Source: an uncultured Flavobacteriaceae bacterium (GTDB taxonomy: Bacteria > Bacteroidota > Bacteroidia > Flavobacteriales > Flavobacteriaceae). Taken from it: 64,000 bases of DNA. The position numbers and the translations under genes were made by a program. Shown one piece after another: positions 7,479-17,579 of the stretch. The stretch's first letter is position 1, and each line of letters begins with the position of its first letter. The notes below the pieces were generated by a model, which had not been told where the DNA came from, did not search any database, and saw nothing but the letters and a program-made list of their open reading frames with translations. The stretch is taken from the NCBI GenBank assembly GCA_947503005.1, contig CANNCA010000008.1, forward strand, positions 186,001 through 250,000, read 5' to 3'.

Positions 7479-8789
7479 ATGAAACTCATATCATTATGGT
7501 CATTTCTATTGGTGCTCAGCGTGTCACCGATGCTTGGCGCGCATGATACCCAAAAAGACACGAAACTAAAGGAAATTATATCTGGGAAATATGTTTTATT
7601 GATTGACGGTTACGACTGGGGCCCGGGAGTAAATAAAGTTGTTTTGGATATGGAAAAAACAATTTCCGAAGTTAATAGCAGTGAGTTCTCGGTTTTTGTG
7701 GAGCGAAGTGCGGAAGGTGTAGAAATGAATCCTCAAGAGGCAAAAGGGGATAGGAAAATAGTTCATGCTTATGTTTCAGATGAAAAAGGAAACACTATGG
7801 AGGAAGGTGATCATATTACCTTGGTACTTTTTGTAAGTCCAAGGGATCCTTTGACCTCGCCAATTAAATATGTTTTTCAAAATGGACGAGGGAGTAATGA
7901 ATGGATCGACTATAAGCTAACGATTACCCATAAACAATCAAATAGCATATGGAATACCGAATCAAATCGGATTGTAACACCACTTCAAAATTTTGATTTG
8001 ACCGGTACCTATTCCCAAAATGACATTACGTTGACCTATGCGTCTTTTGTTCCGCAAAACATGGAGGATAAATCACCATTGATCATTTGGCTGCACGGAG
8101 GTGGCGAAGGTGGAAAGGATCCTAGTATTGCTTTGATTGCTAATAAGGCTTGGAATTATGCTTCTGAAGAAATTCAATCCTTGTTCGGTGGCGCCTACGT
8201 ACTTGTGCCGCAAAGTCCAACTTTTTGGATGCAAAGTGACACTGGTGAATATACCCGGGGTGACAAAAATGATATCTATAACATGGCACTAATGGGGTTG
8301 ATTGAAAAATATGTTTTGGAGAATCAGAATATTGACTCCAATAGAATATATGTGGGCGGTTGTTCCAATGGCGGATATATGAGTTTAAAGTTGCTTTTAG
8401 AGCATCCAGATTATTTTGCTGCTGCGTACATCAGTGCTCTAGCCTATCAAGACCGGTATATTTCGGATGAGCAAGTAGAAAAAATTAAGAATATCCCGAT
8501 TTGGTTCATACATTCAAAAGATGACCCGGTCACAATACCCGAAGAAACGGTAGTTCCCTTATATAAAAGACTGGTCGATGTTGGTGCTAGCAATATTCAT
8601 TTTTCTTTTTACGATCATGTAGTAGATCTTTCGGGATTCTATGGTGGTGACGACTACCACTTTAATGGTCATTGGTCGTGGATTTATTCCCATGTGAACC
8701 ACGCAGATTTTGATTTTGATGGAAGTCCAGTGCTTTTAGATGGAAATCAAGTCAGCATCATGGAGTGGTTGGCGGCTCAAAAAAAGTAA
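7479..8789 (+). CDS. Secreted prolyl-oligopeptidase/PHB-depolymerase-like hydrolase
   Basis: Signal peptide (about residues 1-20, MKLISLWSFLLVLSVS), then a beta-sandwich-like N-terminal half (about 25-190) and a C-terminal alpha/beta hydrolase domain. The oxyanion-type motif IWLHGGGEGG, the nucleophile motif GCSNGG, a likely acid in HSKDDPV and a likely histidine near FNGHWSW fit the prolyl oligopeptidase/feruloyl-esterase-like clan. Such secreted enzymes in Bacteroidota usually act on esters or peptides outside the cell. It ends 6 bp from the convergent scpA gene. Substrate not predictable. Confidence 0.82.
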   Translation: MKLISLWSFLLVLSVSPMLGAHDTQKDTKLKEIISGKYVLLIDGYDWGPGVNKVVLDMEKTISEVNSSEFSVFVERSAEGVEMNPQEAKGDRKIVHAYVSDEKGNTMEEGDHITLVLFVSPRDPLTSPIKYVFQNGRGSNEWIDYKLTITHKQSNSIWNTESNRIVTPLQNFDLTGTYSQNDITLTYASFVPQNMEDKSPLIIWLHGGGEGGKDPSIALIANKAWNYASEEIQSLFGGAYVLVPQSPTFWMQSDTGEYTRGDKNDIYNMALMGLIEKYVLENQNIDSNRIYVGGCSNGGYMSLKLLLEHPDYFAAAYISALAYQDRYISDEQVEKIKNIPIWFIHSKDDPVTIPEETVVPLYKRLVDVGASNIHFSFYDHVVDLSGFYGGDDYHFNGHWSWIYSHVNHADFDFDGSPVLLDGNQVSIMEWLAAQKK

Positions 8790-8795
8790 ATCAGA

Positions 8796-10871
8796 CTAGT
8801 CCATTTTCAACAATTGAAGCACTTCTATGGCCGCCTCGGGAATTTTTGTTCCTGGACCATAAATACCCGCTACGCCCTTGTCGAACAAAAATTGATGGTC
8901 TTGTTTCGGTATTACTCCACCAACAATAACGAGAATATCTTCCCTGCCATAATTTTTAAGTTCTTCCAAGACTTTCGGTACCAGCGTTTTATGTCCAGCG
9001 GCAAGGGAAGAGATACCCAAAATATGAACGTCATTTTCAACCGCTTGCTTTGCTGCTTCTTGCGGAGTTTGAAATAGCGGCCCAATATCGACATCGAAAC
9101 CTAAATCGGCATAGCCCGTAGCAACAACTTTGGCACCTCTATCATGACCATCTTGGCCCATCTTTGCAATCATTATGCGCGGTCTTCTACCTTCTTGTTC
9201 GGCAATTTCGTCTGCCAAATCTTGGGCTTTTTTAAAAGTTTCGTCTTTTTTCATTTCTCTAGCGTAAACACCTGTAAACGATTTTATCTCTGCCGTGTGT
9301 CTTCCAAAAGACTTCTCTAGGGCATAACTGATTTCCCCTAATGTTGCGCGGGCTCTGGCAGCTTGAATACATAATTCCAATAAGTTTTCATCTGCTAGTC
9401 TTTCTTTTTTGGAAGCTGCTGAGGTAAGTTTTTCAAGACATAAAAGTACAAGATCCGTATCTCTTTCATTCTTGATCCTATCGAGTCGTTCAACTTGTTG
9501 TTTTCGTACAGCATCATTATCAACGTCCAAGATCTGCAGTTCATCCTCATTTTCCAATTGGTACTTATTTACTCCGACGATTACTTCATGACCGCTGTCG
9601 ATTCGTGCTTGTTTTTGAGCCGCTGCCTGCTCGATTCGCATTTTAGGAATTCCTGCTTCGATTGCCTTGGTCATACCTCCCAATTGTTCGACTTCATCAA
9701 TGAGGCCCCAGGTTTTTTGACAAAGATCATGGGTGAGTGATTCCAAATAATGACTACCGGCCCAAGGATCTACGGTTTTGGTAATATGGGTTTCTTCTTG
9801 TAGCAACAATTGGGTGTTACGTGCTATACGTGCGGAAAAATCCGTTGGTAATGCTATTGCTTCATCGAGAGCATTCGTATGCAAACTCTGTGTTCCTCCA
9901 AATACTGCTGCCGCGGCTTCAATAGTAGTTCTTGCTACGTTATTGAATGGATCTTGCTCTGTTAGGCTCCATCCACTGGTTTGACAATGCGTACGGAGCA
10001 TCATTGATTTTTCATTCTTCGGATTGAACTGTTTTACGATTTTTGCCCATAACAAACGGGCTGCCCTCAATTTTGCGATTTCCATAAAGTGATGCATACC
10101 TATTCCCCAAAAAAAGGAAAGGCGCGGGGCGAAATCATCGATTTCCAAACCCGCCTTTAATCCAGTTCGAATATATTCTAATCCATTTGCCAGTGTATAG
10201 GCAAGTTCAATTTCCGCAGTAGCGCCTGCTTCGTGCATATGATACCCAGAGATACTGATGCTATTGTACTTGGGCATATGTCTACTCGTATATTCAAAAA
10301 TATCCGCGATGATTTGAATCGAGGGGGCAGGTGGATAGATGTACGTGTTTCGTACCATAAACTCCTTAAGTATATCATTCTGTATTGTGCCAGTAAGTTG
10401 ATGTTGCTTTACACCTTGTTCTTCTGCTGCGACAATATAGAAGGCTAAAACGGGCAGAACCGCTCCGTTCATGGTCATTGAAACTGACATCTTATTAAGC
10501 GGAATGCCGTCAAAAAGAATTTTCATGTCCTCAACGGTATCTATGGCCACACCTGCCTTACCAACGTCACCAATTACGCGTTCATGATCGCTATCATAAC
10601 CTCTATGTGTTGGTAAATCAAAGGCGACCGACAGTCCTTTTTGACCTGCTTCAAGATTTCTTCTGTAAAAGGCATTGCTTTCTTCAGCAGTGGAGAATCC
10701 GGCGTATTGTCTAATCGTCCAAGGTCGCTTTACATACATGGTGGAGTAGGGGCCTCTTAAAAATGGAGGTATTCCCGCGGCAAAACCAACCTGTTCGAAC
10801 TCTTCTTGAGTTTTAGAACTCTTAACCGGCTGCTTAGTTAATTTAAGATGCTGAAGATTTTTTCTAGCCAT
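8796..10871 (-). CDS. scpA: Methylmalonyl-CoA mutase, large (catalytic) subunit
   Basis: Adenosylcobalamin enzyme that interconverts succinyl-CoA and (R)-methylmalonyl-CoA in propionate metabolism. 691 aa: the N-terminal TIM barrel has [17 protein letters not shown] and [13 protein letters not shown], and the C-terminal B12-binding domain has the base-off motif DxHxxG ([11 protein letters not shown]). This is the catalytic subunit at near full length. The non-catalytic small subunit gene that usually precedes it in Bacteroidota is absent here; upstream there is only a hairpin and a decayed outer-membrane protein gene. Either the partner lies elsewhere or the enzyme is homomeric. Confidence 0.95.
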   Translation of the reverse strand: MARKNLQHLKLTKQPVKSSKTQEEFEQVGFAAGIPPFLRGPYSTMYVKRPWTIRQYAGFSTAEESNAFYRRNLEAGQKGLSVAFDLPTHRGYDSDHERVIGDVGKAGVAIDTVEDMKILFDGIPLNKMSVSMTMNGAVLPVLAFYIVAAEEQGVKQHQLTGTIQNDILKEFMVRNTYIYPPAPSIQIIADIFEYTSRHMPKYNSISISGYHMHEAGATAEIELAYTLANGLEYIRTGLKAGLEIDDFAPRLSFFWGIGMHHFMEIAKLRAARLLWAKIVKQFNPKNEKSMMLRTHCQTSGWSLTEQDPFNNVARTTIEAAAAVFGGTQSLHTNALDEAIALPTDFSARIARNTQLLLQEETHITKTVDPWAGSHYLESLTHDLCQKTWGLIDEVEQLGGMTKAIEAGIPKMRIEQAAAQKQARIDSGHEVIVGVNKYQLENEDELQILDVDNDAVRKQQVERLDRIKNERDTDLVLLCLEKLTSAASKKERLADENLLELCIQAARARATLGEISYALEKSFGRHTAEIKSFTGVYAREMKKDETFKKAQDLADEIAEQEGRRPRIMIAKMGQDGHDRGAKVVATGYADLGFDVDIGPLFQTPQEAAKQAVENDVHILGISSLAAGHKTLVPKVLEELKNYGREDILVIVGGVIPKQDHQFLFDKGVAGIYGPGTKIPEAAIEVLQLLKMD

Positions 10872-10917
10872 TTTAGTTCCGTTTCAATATATCCATAATC
10901 TGACACAAATTTAAAAG

Positions 10918-10947
10918 AGCTATCGTAAGATAGCTTCCTTTTTTCTA
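10918..10947 (-). terminator. Possible terminator upstream of scpA
   Basis: Stem AGCTATC (10918-10924), loop GTAA, GATAGCT (10929-10935). Read on the minus strand it is followed by a T-rich run and would end transcription coming from the small-protein operon before scpA. On the plus strand it is also followed by a T-rich tract. The scpA promoter then has to lie in the remaining leader. Confidence 0.45.
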
Positions 10948-11053
10948 TTTTCTTGAAAAGTACGTATTAATGATATGCACTTTTGAACAGATTATTTTTG
11001 TGTCTTTTGATTTCCGACTTAGGAAAATTATAGATAAACAAAGAACCCAAGTG

Positions 11054-11680
11054 TTACCGTGTATTTGAAGGTTTTGTCAAAATATTGGGTATATAAAGGT
11101 CAACTACACATAAAGTATCTTCGGCGCCTTCAAAGCTTAACCAAGAAAAGCCAGCTCGTACATAGTTGCCTGTATCAAAATCCAAATCTGCTTTCTTGCA
11201 ATCGGCACATTGCGAAGTAGAACGTCGTGCAGAAAATCCGCGTTGCCCAAAACCAGCATTAAATTGTAACCGTTTTGTGATTGGCACTCGTCCCCCAATT
11301 GAGCAATATAATCCGCCAGAACTGATTTTTGATTTTCCGGTGCTCGGTAAGCCTGACAAATGACCTGAAGTGAAAACCAATGCCTAGTTAAAAGGTAGCT
11401 CATCTTTAAAGTTCGATATGCTCTAGCCCAGATACAAATTAATGTATTTGAAGAGATTCATTCGAACACGGAAATCTAACCACGTACCACCTATGGCCGA
11501 GATGCCAAGGTCTTCAGCGATTATTTTATCGATTGATTCCAATCCGAAACTAAACCCAAAATCAAAAGCCACTTTTTAAGGGTACTCATCTTTTGATACT
11601 TGGACATTGGAAGATGAATGAATGGATATGCATGATATTGCAACTAGAAATACTCTTTTCGGATAGAAGATTTTGTTCAT
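11054..11680 (-). pseudogene. Decayed outer-membrane beta-barrel protein
   Basis: No single frame covers this region, but three consecutive minus-strand segments read as one protein. From the ATG at 11678-11680: MNKIFYPKRVFLVAISC as a signal peptide, ending at a stop. Then, in another frame, KVAFDFGFSFGLESIDK to FKYINLYLG, ending at a TAG. Last, a segment with GGLYCSIGGRVPITKRLQF and AGFSWLSFEG to the stop at 11054. Alternating aromatic/glycine-rich strands suggest a small outer-membrane barrel. At least two frame breaks plus a stop indicate decay. It is the last member of the minus-strand run 13056-11054. Confidence 0.6.
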
Positions 11681-11697
11681 AAGATACGTTTATGTCT

Positions 11698-11955
11698 TCA
11701 ATTAATTTCGATACAATCGTCTTGGTTTCCTGTTGGAGGGCAATAGCCGTACCTGCAATCTTTTCTAGTCGATTCTGCCGCCATTTTCCTGCAATTTTCC
11801 TCAGAGGATAAGACCGTTTTTGACGTTATGGTAGTTAAACCTACCACACCACATGAGGTTGTACAGCTACCTGCTCCGCCACCTTCTTTACTACAAGCAA
11901 TTGGCAGTACAGTGAATAGAACAAGAACTAGAAGAGCAAATAGAGATTGTTTCAT
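11698..11955 (-). CDS. Small cysteine-rich lipoprotein
   Basis: 85-residue secreted lipoprotein of unknown function. I chose the ATG at 11953-11955 because it gives a clean lipoprotein signal (MKQSLFALLVLVLFTVLPIAC, Cys at 21); an upstream in-frame start at 12033 would overlap the preceding gene and add a charged leader. The mature part holds six more cysteines (CTTSC, ENC, KDC, GYC, DDC), suggesting disulfides or metal binding. It lies in a minus-strand run of small exported proteins. Confidence 0.65.
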   Translation of the reverse strand: MKQSLFALLVLVLFTVLPIACSKEGGGAGSCTTSCGVVGLTTITSKTVLSSEENCRKMAAESTRKDCRYGYCPPTGNQDDCIEIN

Positions 11956-11968
11956 GAATTTGATATTT

Positions 11969-12553
11969 TTAAAGAAGAATACATTTGACATTTTGGATAC
12001 AACTGGTTTGGCGGTCTTTTTTTTCAATTTCAAATTGCATGAACGTTCCTAAATCATCTGTACTAACATTGCGTTGTGAGGAAAAGTCACTATCGCTCGA
12101 AAAGTATATTTTGGAATAAAGAATACGATTTGAGGATAAAAGTTCAAGGTTCTCTTTACTCAGTTTATAGTAGGCTCTGCTAATCGCTTGCGAGAAACCC
12201 ATGTTTGACGGAGGAATTAAGAGATTGGGGTATAAAGTGATTGTACTGTCGTTTTCAAAGCGCAAGACAATAGGGTTTGTATCTTTGAGGTTTATTAGAA
12301 AAGAACGACGACCGCCCCGAACCAAGCTGAGGCTTAGATAATGGTCGTTTTCAGATTTTAAAAAGTGGGTTAGTATATTTGTTGTAAAACTTTTTGCCAG
12401 TATTTCAATGTTTGTGGCTTTTAGTATTTTTTCTTCCTCAAAATGCTTGTTGGCCTGTTTGAGCATTTTTTTGGAGTAATTACAATTTTGACCAGCACAA
12501 AGCATTGAAAAAAATGCAAATAGTAATACGGTAGCTAGTTTTGAGATGTTCAT
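11969..12553 (-). CDS. Exported protein of unknown function
   Basis: 194 residues with a signal peptide (MNISKLATVLLFAFFSMLCAGQ). No recognised domain. The mature part is mixed alpha/beta with a segment LSLVRGGRRSFLINLKD followed by a beta-rich stretch, and it ends in a lysine/arginine-rich tail. Its start overlaps the stop of the upstream gene by 4 bp (12550-12553), indicating translational coupling. It is in the operon with the gene at 12550 and the lipoprotein at 11698. Confidence 0.65.
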   Translation of the reverse strand: MNISKLATVLLFAFFSMLCAGQNCNYSKKMLKQANKHFEEEKILKATNIEILAKSFTTNILTHFLKSENDHYLSLSLVRGGRRSFLINLKDTNPIVLRFENDSTITLYPNLLIPPSNMGFSQAISRAYYKLSKENLELLSSNRILYSKIYFSSDSDFSSQRNVSTDDLGTFMQFEIEKKDRQTSCIQNVKCILL

Positions 12554-13056
12554 AGCGCTATGGTTATTTTAATAGCAAGTTGGTTATCTGGGCTGCCGAA
12601 TTTCAAATACAAAGGTGCTCTTTGACCCAGAAAATCTCCTTTTGAATAAACTTCTTTCCATTTTGGAAATAATAATCCGACGAGACCACCCAAGACCGCT
12701 CCTCCTGCAACAAAACCGGCAAACTCCCCCGTAGTTGGTTTTGTAGTGTCTTTTCTTGAACTTGCCACTATGGCAGCGCCGAGACAAACAATACCTGTAT
12801 AAGTGGCACCTTCTAAAAAGTAGTTACCTTTCCTGGCTTTAATAGTGTTGACCCCATCTAATTTTAGTTGTTGTTCCCTATTTGTATTATTTATAAAAAA
12901 TAAATCGGTACCCTTGATGTTAAGTTTTTTGACGTTCAGACTACTTTGATTTTTTAAAAATAGTATTGCTTTCTCGTACTGACGCCCATCCATAGATTGT
13001 GAATAAGTTGAGAAGACCGTGATAAGAAGTGCCACTAGAAAGATTAGGCTTTTCAT
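12550..13056 (-). CDS. Exported protein with glycine-rich membrane segment
   Basis: 168 residues: signal peptide (about 1-19, ending TYSQS), a beta-type N-terminal half (about 20-75), then two hydrophobic glycine-rich stretches (GATYTGIVCLGAAIVASS and FAGFVAGGAVLGGLVGLLFP) separated by a polar loop, and a C-terminal beta segment. This resembles small envelope proteins of Bacteroidota with a glycine-zipper-like hairpin; no function is known to me. First gene of the minus-strand operon reaching 11054; overlaps the next gene by 4 bp. Confidence 0.65.
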   Translation of the reverse strand: MKSLIFLVALLITVFSTYSQSMDGRQYEKAILFLKNQSSLNVKKLNIKGTDLFFINNTNREQQLKLDGVNTIKARKGNYFLEGATYTGIVCLGAAIVASSRKDTTKPTTGEFAGFVAGGAVLGGLVGLLFPKWKEVYSKGDFLGQRAPLYLKFGSPDNQLAIKITIAL

Positions 13057-13183
13057 AGGATGGTTTTATAGTGAATGGCTAGCTAAAGGTTTATACCAAA
13101 GTATAAATCGAAATCTTGTTGCACTAACACATATGTTGCAGTTTCTTACAGCGATGTGTCAAAAGCATTTTGGTAGGAGTAGT

Positions 13184-16054
13184 TTATTCGGAATACTGGG
13201 AAGGAGGAGTACCAAAAGTTTCATTGAAACATTTCGAAAAGTAACCCACGTTTTCGAAGCCAACTTTAAAAGCAATTTCAGCAACGGTACCAGCATTTCC
13301 TTTGAGCAACTGTGCTGCTCTCTTAAGTCTGACCAAACGTATGAATTTAGTAGTAGAATACCCTGTCGCCGCCTTTAACTTTCGGTGTAACTGCGACCTA
13401 CTCATGAACATTTCGTCTTTGAATTTCTCGACATCAAAAGAGGAATCATCGATATTTTCTTCAACAATCTGAATTGCACGCTTTAAAAATTTCTGGTTCA
13501 TAGAAACAACTGAAACGTTTTTCAACGGCAGTTTAGGGTAGACGGTATTGGCATGTCCTTCCGTTCCTAAGGATGTCGAGTTGCCATTCTCCCAGTTGGT
13601 AATTTTAAGTTCGAAGTCCGCTCGGGCCTTTTCAAATTTTCTTTGCTGTCTAAAGAAAATAGCACCGGTCCCTATTATTGCTAATAAATAGGCGGCATAG
13701 GCCCAATAGGTGCGCCAGAAAGGTGGGGAAATAGTAATCTTGATGGATGCGTTTTCTATAGGTTTATCTCGAACCCTAGTAACGAGTTCATACTTTCCTG
13801 GACTTAAGCCGCCTATTGTAATTTCCTGTTTAGCACCAAGATTTCTCCAAAATTCTTCTCCTCCTTTTAGCTGATACTCATAGTTATGATCAACATTATC
13901 TGAATAATTGAGTTCGGCAAAGGTTAGGGAGAAAGTGTTTTGATTGTAAGGAAGTTCGATATGTTCGACTCTTGTGATACTTTTATCTAAAAACTCCTTT
14001 CCGTCAATAGCCTTTTTGTTGTCAAGAATATCAAAAGCTGTAAAAACGATTTTTCCTGTTTTCTTATTTTTGTTAATGGATGAGGGATAAAAGGCATTGA
14101 AACCATTTATTCCACCAAAAAAGAATTCTCCATTCTTGCTTTTGTGATATGCTCCCGCATTAAATTCGTCACTTTGAATACCGTACTCCGTTCCAAAATA
14201 TTGGAACTCTTCGGTGTTTGGGTCAAAGCGGCATAAACCAGCATTGCTGGTAAACCAAATAAGACCTTGTTCGTCTATTAATATGCCATAGATTACATCA
14301 TTCAGTAAACCATTACTCGTATTGTAATGGCGGAAAACCCCGTTTGAAGGATTTAAAAAATTCAACCCGCCACCATAAGTGCCCAACCAAAGAGAACCCT
14401 CCTTGTCTTCGGCTATACTGACGACACCATTATGAGAAAGCGAGTTGGGGTTTTTGGGGTCATGAAGAAACTGTGTAACGGCACCTGATTGGGTATCGAC
14501 ACGGATTAATCCGCTGACATTAGTACCTGCCCATAAGTTAGAATCCTTGTCAAAAAGAAGACTACGTATGTAGTATTTTGGTTTATTGTTCTCATCAAAA
14601 AGATAATTTTTTGATTGTTTGCTGTTGGGGTCGAACTTCCAAAGACCATGTGAACCAATCCAAATATTATCGGCAGCATCAACTGCCAATGCTGGAATAT
14701 GATTAATGGAATCAATTTGATTTGGCAGGATTATGAATTGTTCAAAAGTTCCAGTTTTCTTATCAAAACGGTTCAAGCCTTTATTCCAAGTTCCTGTCCA
14801 AATTATTCCTTTGGAATCTTCAACTGAAGAGCGTGTTAGGTTCTGGGAAATCGTTGAAGGGTCGTAAGCATTATGGAGGTAAATTGTATTTTCTCCTGTA
14901 TTGGGGTTTATTCTATTTAAACCTTTATGTGTACCTACCCATAATTCACCTTGACTGTCTTTAAGGATTGATCGAACAGAATTTCCACTGAGGCTTTTGG
15001 AATTTCCCGGTTCGTTTTTATAGTGTTCGAATTTGATTTTGTTCGGGTCGTGTTTATTGATTCCACCGGAGAAAGTGCCTACCCATAATATTTCGTTTTT
15101 ATCTTTAAATAGTGATCTTACCCCATTCGAATTAAGGCTTAAACGATTATTGGGGTCATGAACAAATCGTTGAAAACCACAGGTAGCTTTATCGAATAAT
15201 TTCAAGCCTCCACCATTGGATCCAAGCCAGAGTTTTCCATCATTATTAGCCCGTACGATTGAGAGAATTTGATTTCTGGTATCCATTGAACCGTTGGAAT
15301 CGTAGAAATAATAATTTTCAGATTCTCTGGTCTCCATGTTGTACTTTTCAAGTCCGTTATTGTTGCCTATCCAGGCATGCGTTTCGTCCAATAATAAAGC
15401 TCCGTGAAAGGAAGGCTTCAGCGATTTTTGAAGTATGGGTTTCGAAAACTTTCCATGACTGTGATTGATTTTCTCAAGGGATCGAGTGGTTAACACCCAA
15501 ATGTTCCCTGAACTATCTTGGCTTGTTGTGATTATGTGGTAGGGCTTGTTTTTGACTTCAGGGGTAATTCGGTTAAATCCTTTTTCGTTAGTGTAACTGA
15601 AAAGGCCATCCCCTGTTCCTACTAATAGGTTGCCGTCAGCAGAAAATTCAAGTGAATTTATAATGTCATTTCCCAAACTTTCTGGATTGCCGGAAATATT
15701 TAGAAACCGTTGAAACTTTTCCTTATTTGGATTAAAATAGTTCAGTCCGTTTGTAGTGCCTATCCATAGAAATCCATCTTCTTGTTCAGCGATGGAAAGA
15801 ATGTAACTGCTGCTAAGACTTTCTTGGTCATCTGGTTGATGGCGGTAAATTTTGAAATGCGTACCGTCGTATCTATTAAGCCCGTCTTCGGTACCAAACC
15901 ACATGAACCCTTGACTATCAGCAAATATGGGAGCTACTGAAGATTGTGACAAGCCGTTTTCAAGGGTCAGATGTTTAAAATTGAGGGATGCTTTTTGACC
16001 AACAGCAAAAACGGAAAGAAACAAAAAAATGCAATTGATGAAGATTGACCTCAT
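13184..16054 (-). CDS. Membrane one-component regulator: propeller, Y_Y_Y, TM, AraC HTH
   Basis: 956 residues. Signal peptide (1-19), then about 14 regulator-propeller repeats (recurring WxGTxxGLNxF patterns, e.g. MWFGTEDGLNRYDG, LWLGTYGGGLNF) to about residue 650, a Y_Y_Y domain (about 700-770), one membrane helix (about 780-800), and an AraC-type helix-turn-helix at the end (MSRSQLHRKLKAATGYS, VGFENVGYFSKCF). This is the layout of hybrid two-component systems that sense glycan fragments in the periplasm, but histidine kinase and receiver domains are absent: the linker between membrane helix and HTH is only about 60-70 residues. It lies next to the oxidoreductase/sulfatase region and is the likely glycan sensor for it. 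Confidence 0.85.
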   Translation of the reverse strand: MRSIFINCIFLFLSVFAVGQKASLNFKHLTLENGLSQSSVAPIFADSQGFMWFGTEDGLNRYDGTHFKIYRHQPDDQESLSSSYILSIAEQEDGFLWIGTTNGLNYFNPNKEKFQRFLNISGNPESLGNDIINSLEFSADGNLLVGTGDGLFSYTNEKGFNRITPEVKNKPYHIITTSQDSSGNIWVLTTRSLEKINHSHGKFSKPILQKSLKPSFHGALLLDETHAWIGNNNGLEKYNMETRESENYYFYDSNGSMDTRNQILSIVRANNDGKLWLGSNGGGLKLFDKATCGFQRFVHDPNNRLSLNSNGVRSLFKDKNEILWVGTFSGGINKHDPNKIKFEHYKNEPGNSKSLSGNSVRSILKDSQGELWVGTHKGLNRINPNTGENTIYLHNAYDPSTISQNLTRSSVEDSKGIIWTGTWNKGLNRFDKKTGTFEQFIILPNQIDSINHIPALAVDAADNIWIGSHGLWKFDPNSKQSKNYLFDENNKPKYYIRSLLFDKDSNLWAGTNVSGLIRVDTQSGAVTQFLHDPKNPNSLSHNGVVSIAEDKEGSLWLGTYGGGLNFLNPSNGVFRHYNTSNGLLNDVIYGILIDEQGLIWFTSNAGLCRFDPNTEEFQYFGTEYGIQSDEFNAGAYHKSKNGEFFFGGINGFNAFYPSSINKNKKTGKIVFTAFDILDNKKAIDGKEFLDKSITRVEHIELPYNQNTFSLTFAELNYSDNVDHNYEYQLKGGEEFWRNLGAKQEITIGGLSPGKYELVTRVRDKPIENASIKITISPPFWRTYWAYAAYLLAIIGTGAIFFRQQRKFEKARADFELKITNWENGNSTSLGTEGHANTVYPKLPLKNVSVVSMNQKFLKRAIQIVEENIDDSSFDVEKFKDEMFMSRSQLHRKLKAATGYSTTKFIRLVRLKRAAQLLKGNAGTVAEIAFKVGFENVGYFSKCFNETFGTPPSQYSE

Positions 16055-16111
16055 AACCTTCCTTTTAAAAATTTTCCAAAACGGCGACCCAACTATTTGT
16101 TGAAACCTGGA

Positions 16112-17488
16112 TCAGACTGATTCAGGGTGAGGGTGTTCATATCCCTCGCGATAGTTGCGCTCCAAGAGTTTAGTAGCTTCGGGGTCGTCTGCAACTGTTC
16201 TAGTTTTGGGGTCGTAGACCAAAGGTCTGCCCAATTCCATAGCGATATTGGCCAAAATACAGCTTGCCGTTGAGATATGTCCTTCCTCAATGTCGGCAAT
16301 GGGTCTTGTACCATTTTTGATGGCATTGAGAAAATCTAGCATATGCCTGCGGGTCGCCGGAGCGGCATTCAATTCGTTATCTTTTTCGACCAAATCTTCT
16401 GGATATTTCTCTTTTTCGTATAATACATCGAAATGAATAGGTTCCGCTTCTTTGTCATGGGGAACAAAGTCAGCTTGCATTGTGCTTCCCGATAAGGTTC
16501 CTTTTTCTCCGTATAGTTTGAACGACCAAGGATACTCTGGATCTGCTGGGGTTCCCCAACTACGATGTTGCCAAACACAGTTCAGCTCATCATGTTCAAA
16601 AATCGCAGTCTGGGTATCCGCGATATTCGATTTCCCTTCCTTTTGAACATATATGCCACCTGTTGCGGTAATCTTGTTTGGCCATCCAAGACCTAGCATC
16701 CACCGGACTGTATCGTACATGTGTACGCACATATCTCCGGTGATTCCATTTCCGTATTCCATAAAGGTTCTCCACCATCTTCTATGTGGCAATCCGTCAT
16801 AGGGTCTTAACGGAGCGGGACCCGTCCACATTTCATAGTCCAAAAATTCTGGAACCTCCTGCAAAGGTGGATTCCCATTCGCTCGCATATGAAAGTAGCA
16901 ACACATTTCTACATGCTTGATCTTGCCTAAAAGTCCCGCATCCACAATTTGCTTCTTAACATCCACTAGATGTGGAGTACTTTTTCGTTGCGTACCTACC
17001 TGCACAACTTTGTTATATTTTCTCGCGGCGGCCACCATGGCTTCCCCTTCAATTACATCAACACTTATTGGTTTTTGAACATAAACATGGGCACCGGCCT
17101 TCAAGGCATCAATACATTGCAGTGCGTGCCAGTGGTCTGGTGACCCAATGAGTACGATATCCAAATTACTTTCATCAAGCATCTTTTTATAGTCACCGTA
17201 CATTTTGGGTTTCTTTCCAGATTTCTGACGCTCGGCTACTTGATTCGCTGTACTTTCCATAAATTGAGAATCCACATCGCAAACTGATATCACATTGACA
17301 TCTGCAACTTGAATAATTTTGAACAAATCACTGGTACCGTACCAACCACAACCAATTAATCCGACACGCCAAGGTTTATCTCGATACGCGGCTTCGAAAC
17401 CATAGGCACCCAAAGAGCTTAGTGCAAGGGCAGCTGTAGTTCCTTTAATAAATCTTCTACGGTCAATGAATAGCGTCTTGTTTTTCAT
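16112..17488 (-). CDS. Tat-exported Gfo/Idh/MocA family oxidoreductase
   Basis: NAD(P)-dependent sugar oxidoreductase family, 458 aa from the ATG at 17486-17488. I prefer this start because it puts the Tat signal (DRRRFIKGTTAALALSS) at the N-terminus; an in-frame start 60 bp upstream is possible. The Rossmann motif is VGLIGCGWYG, with the family signature VYVQKPISVDVIEGEAMV (EKP-type lysine) and a C-terminal alpha/beta domain with GDMCVHMYD. Tat-exported members carry a tightly bound nicotinamide cofactor and act on glycosides; in Bacteroidota they form or reduce 3-keto-glycosides. It is divergent from the GMC oxidoreductase. Confidence 0.9.
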   Translation of the reverse strand: MKNKTLFIDRRRFIKGTTAALALSSLGAYGFEAAYRDKPWRVGLIGCGWYGTSDLFKIIQVADVNVISVCDVDSQFMESTANQVAERQKSGKKPKMYGDYKKMLDESNLDIVLIGSPDHWHALQCIDALKAGAHVYVQKPISVDVIEGEAMVAAARKYNKVVQVGTQRKSTPHLVDVKKQIVDAGLLGKIKHVEMCCYFHMRANGNPPLQEVPEFLDYEMWTGPAPLRPYDGLPHRRWWRTFMEYGNGITGDMCVHMYDTVRWMLGLGWPNKITATGGIYVQKEGKSNIADTQTAIFEHDELNCVWQHRSWGTPADPEYPWSFKLYGEKGTLSGSTMQADFVPHDKEAEPIHFDVLYEKEKYPEDLVEKDNELNAAPATRRHMLDFLNAIKNGTRPIADIEEGHISTASCILANIAMELGRPLVYDPKTRTVADDPEATKLLERNYREGYEHPHPESV

Positions 17489-17579
17489 AGTTGCACGTTT
17501 TAGTTCACGAATTTGTTGCGAAAAATCTGGTAAAAGATAGTAAATCATTTTAGGAATTGTACTAAAGATTTTTTCAACT

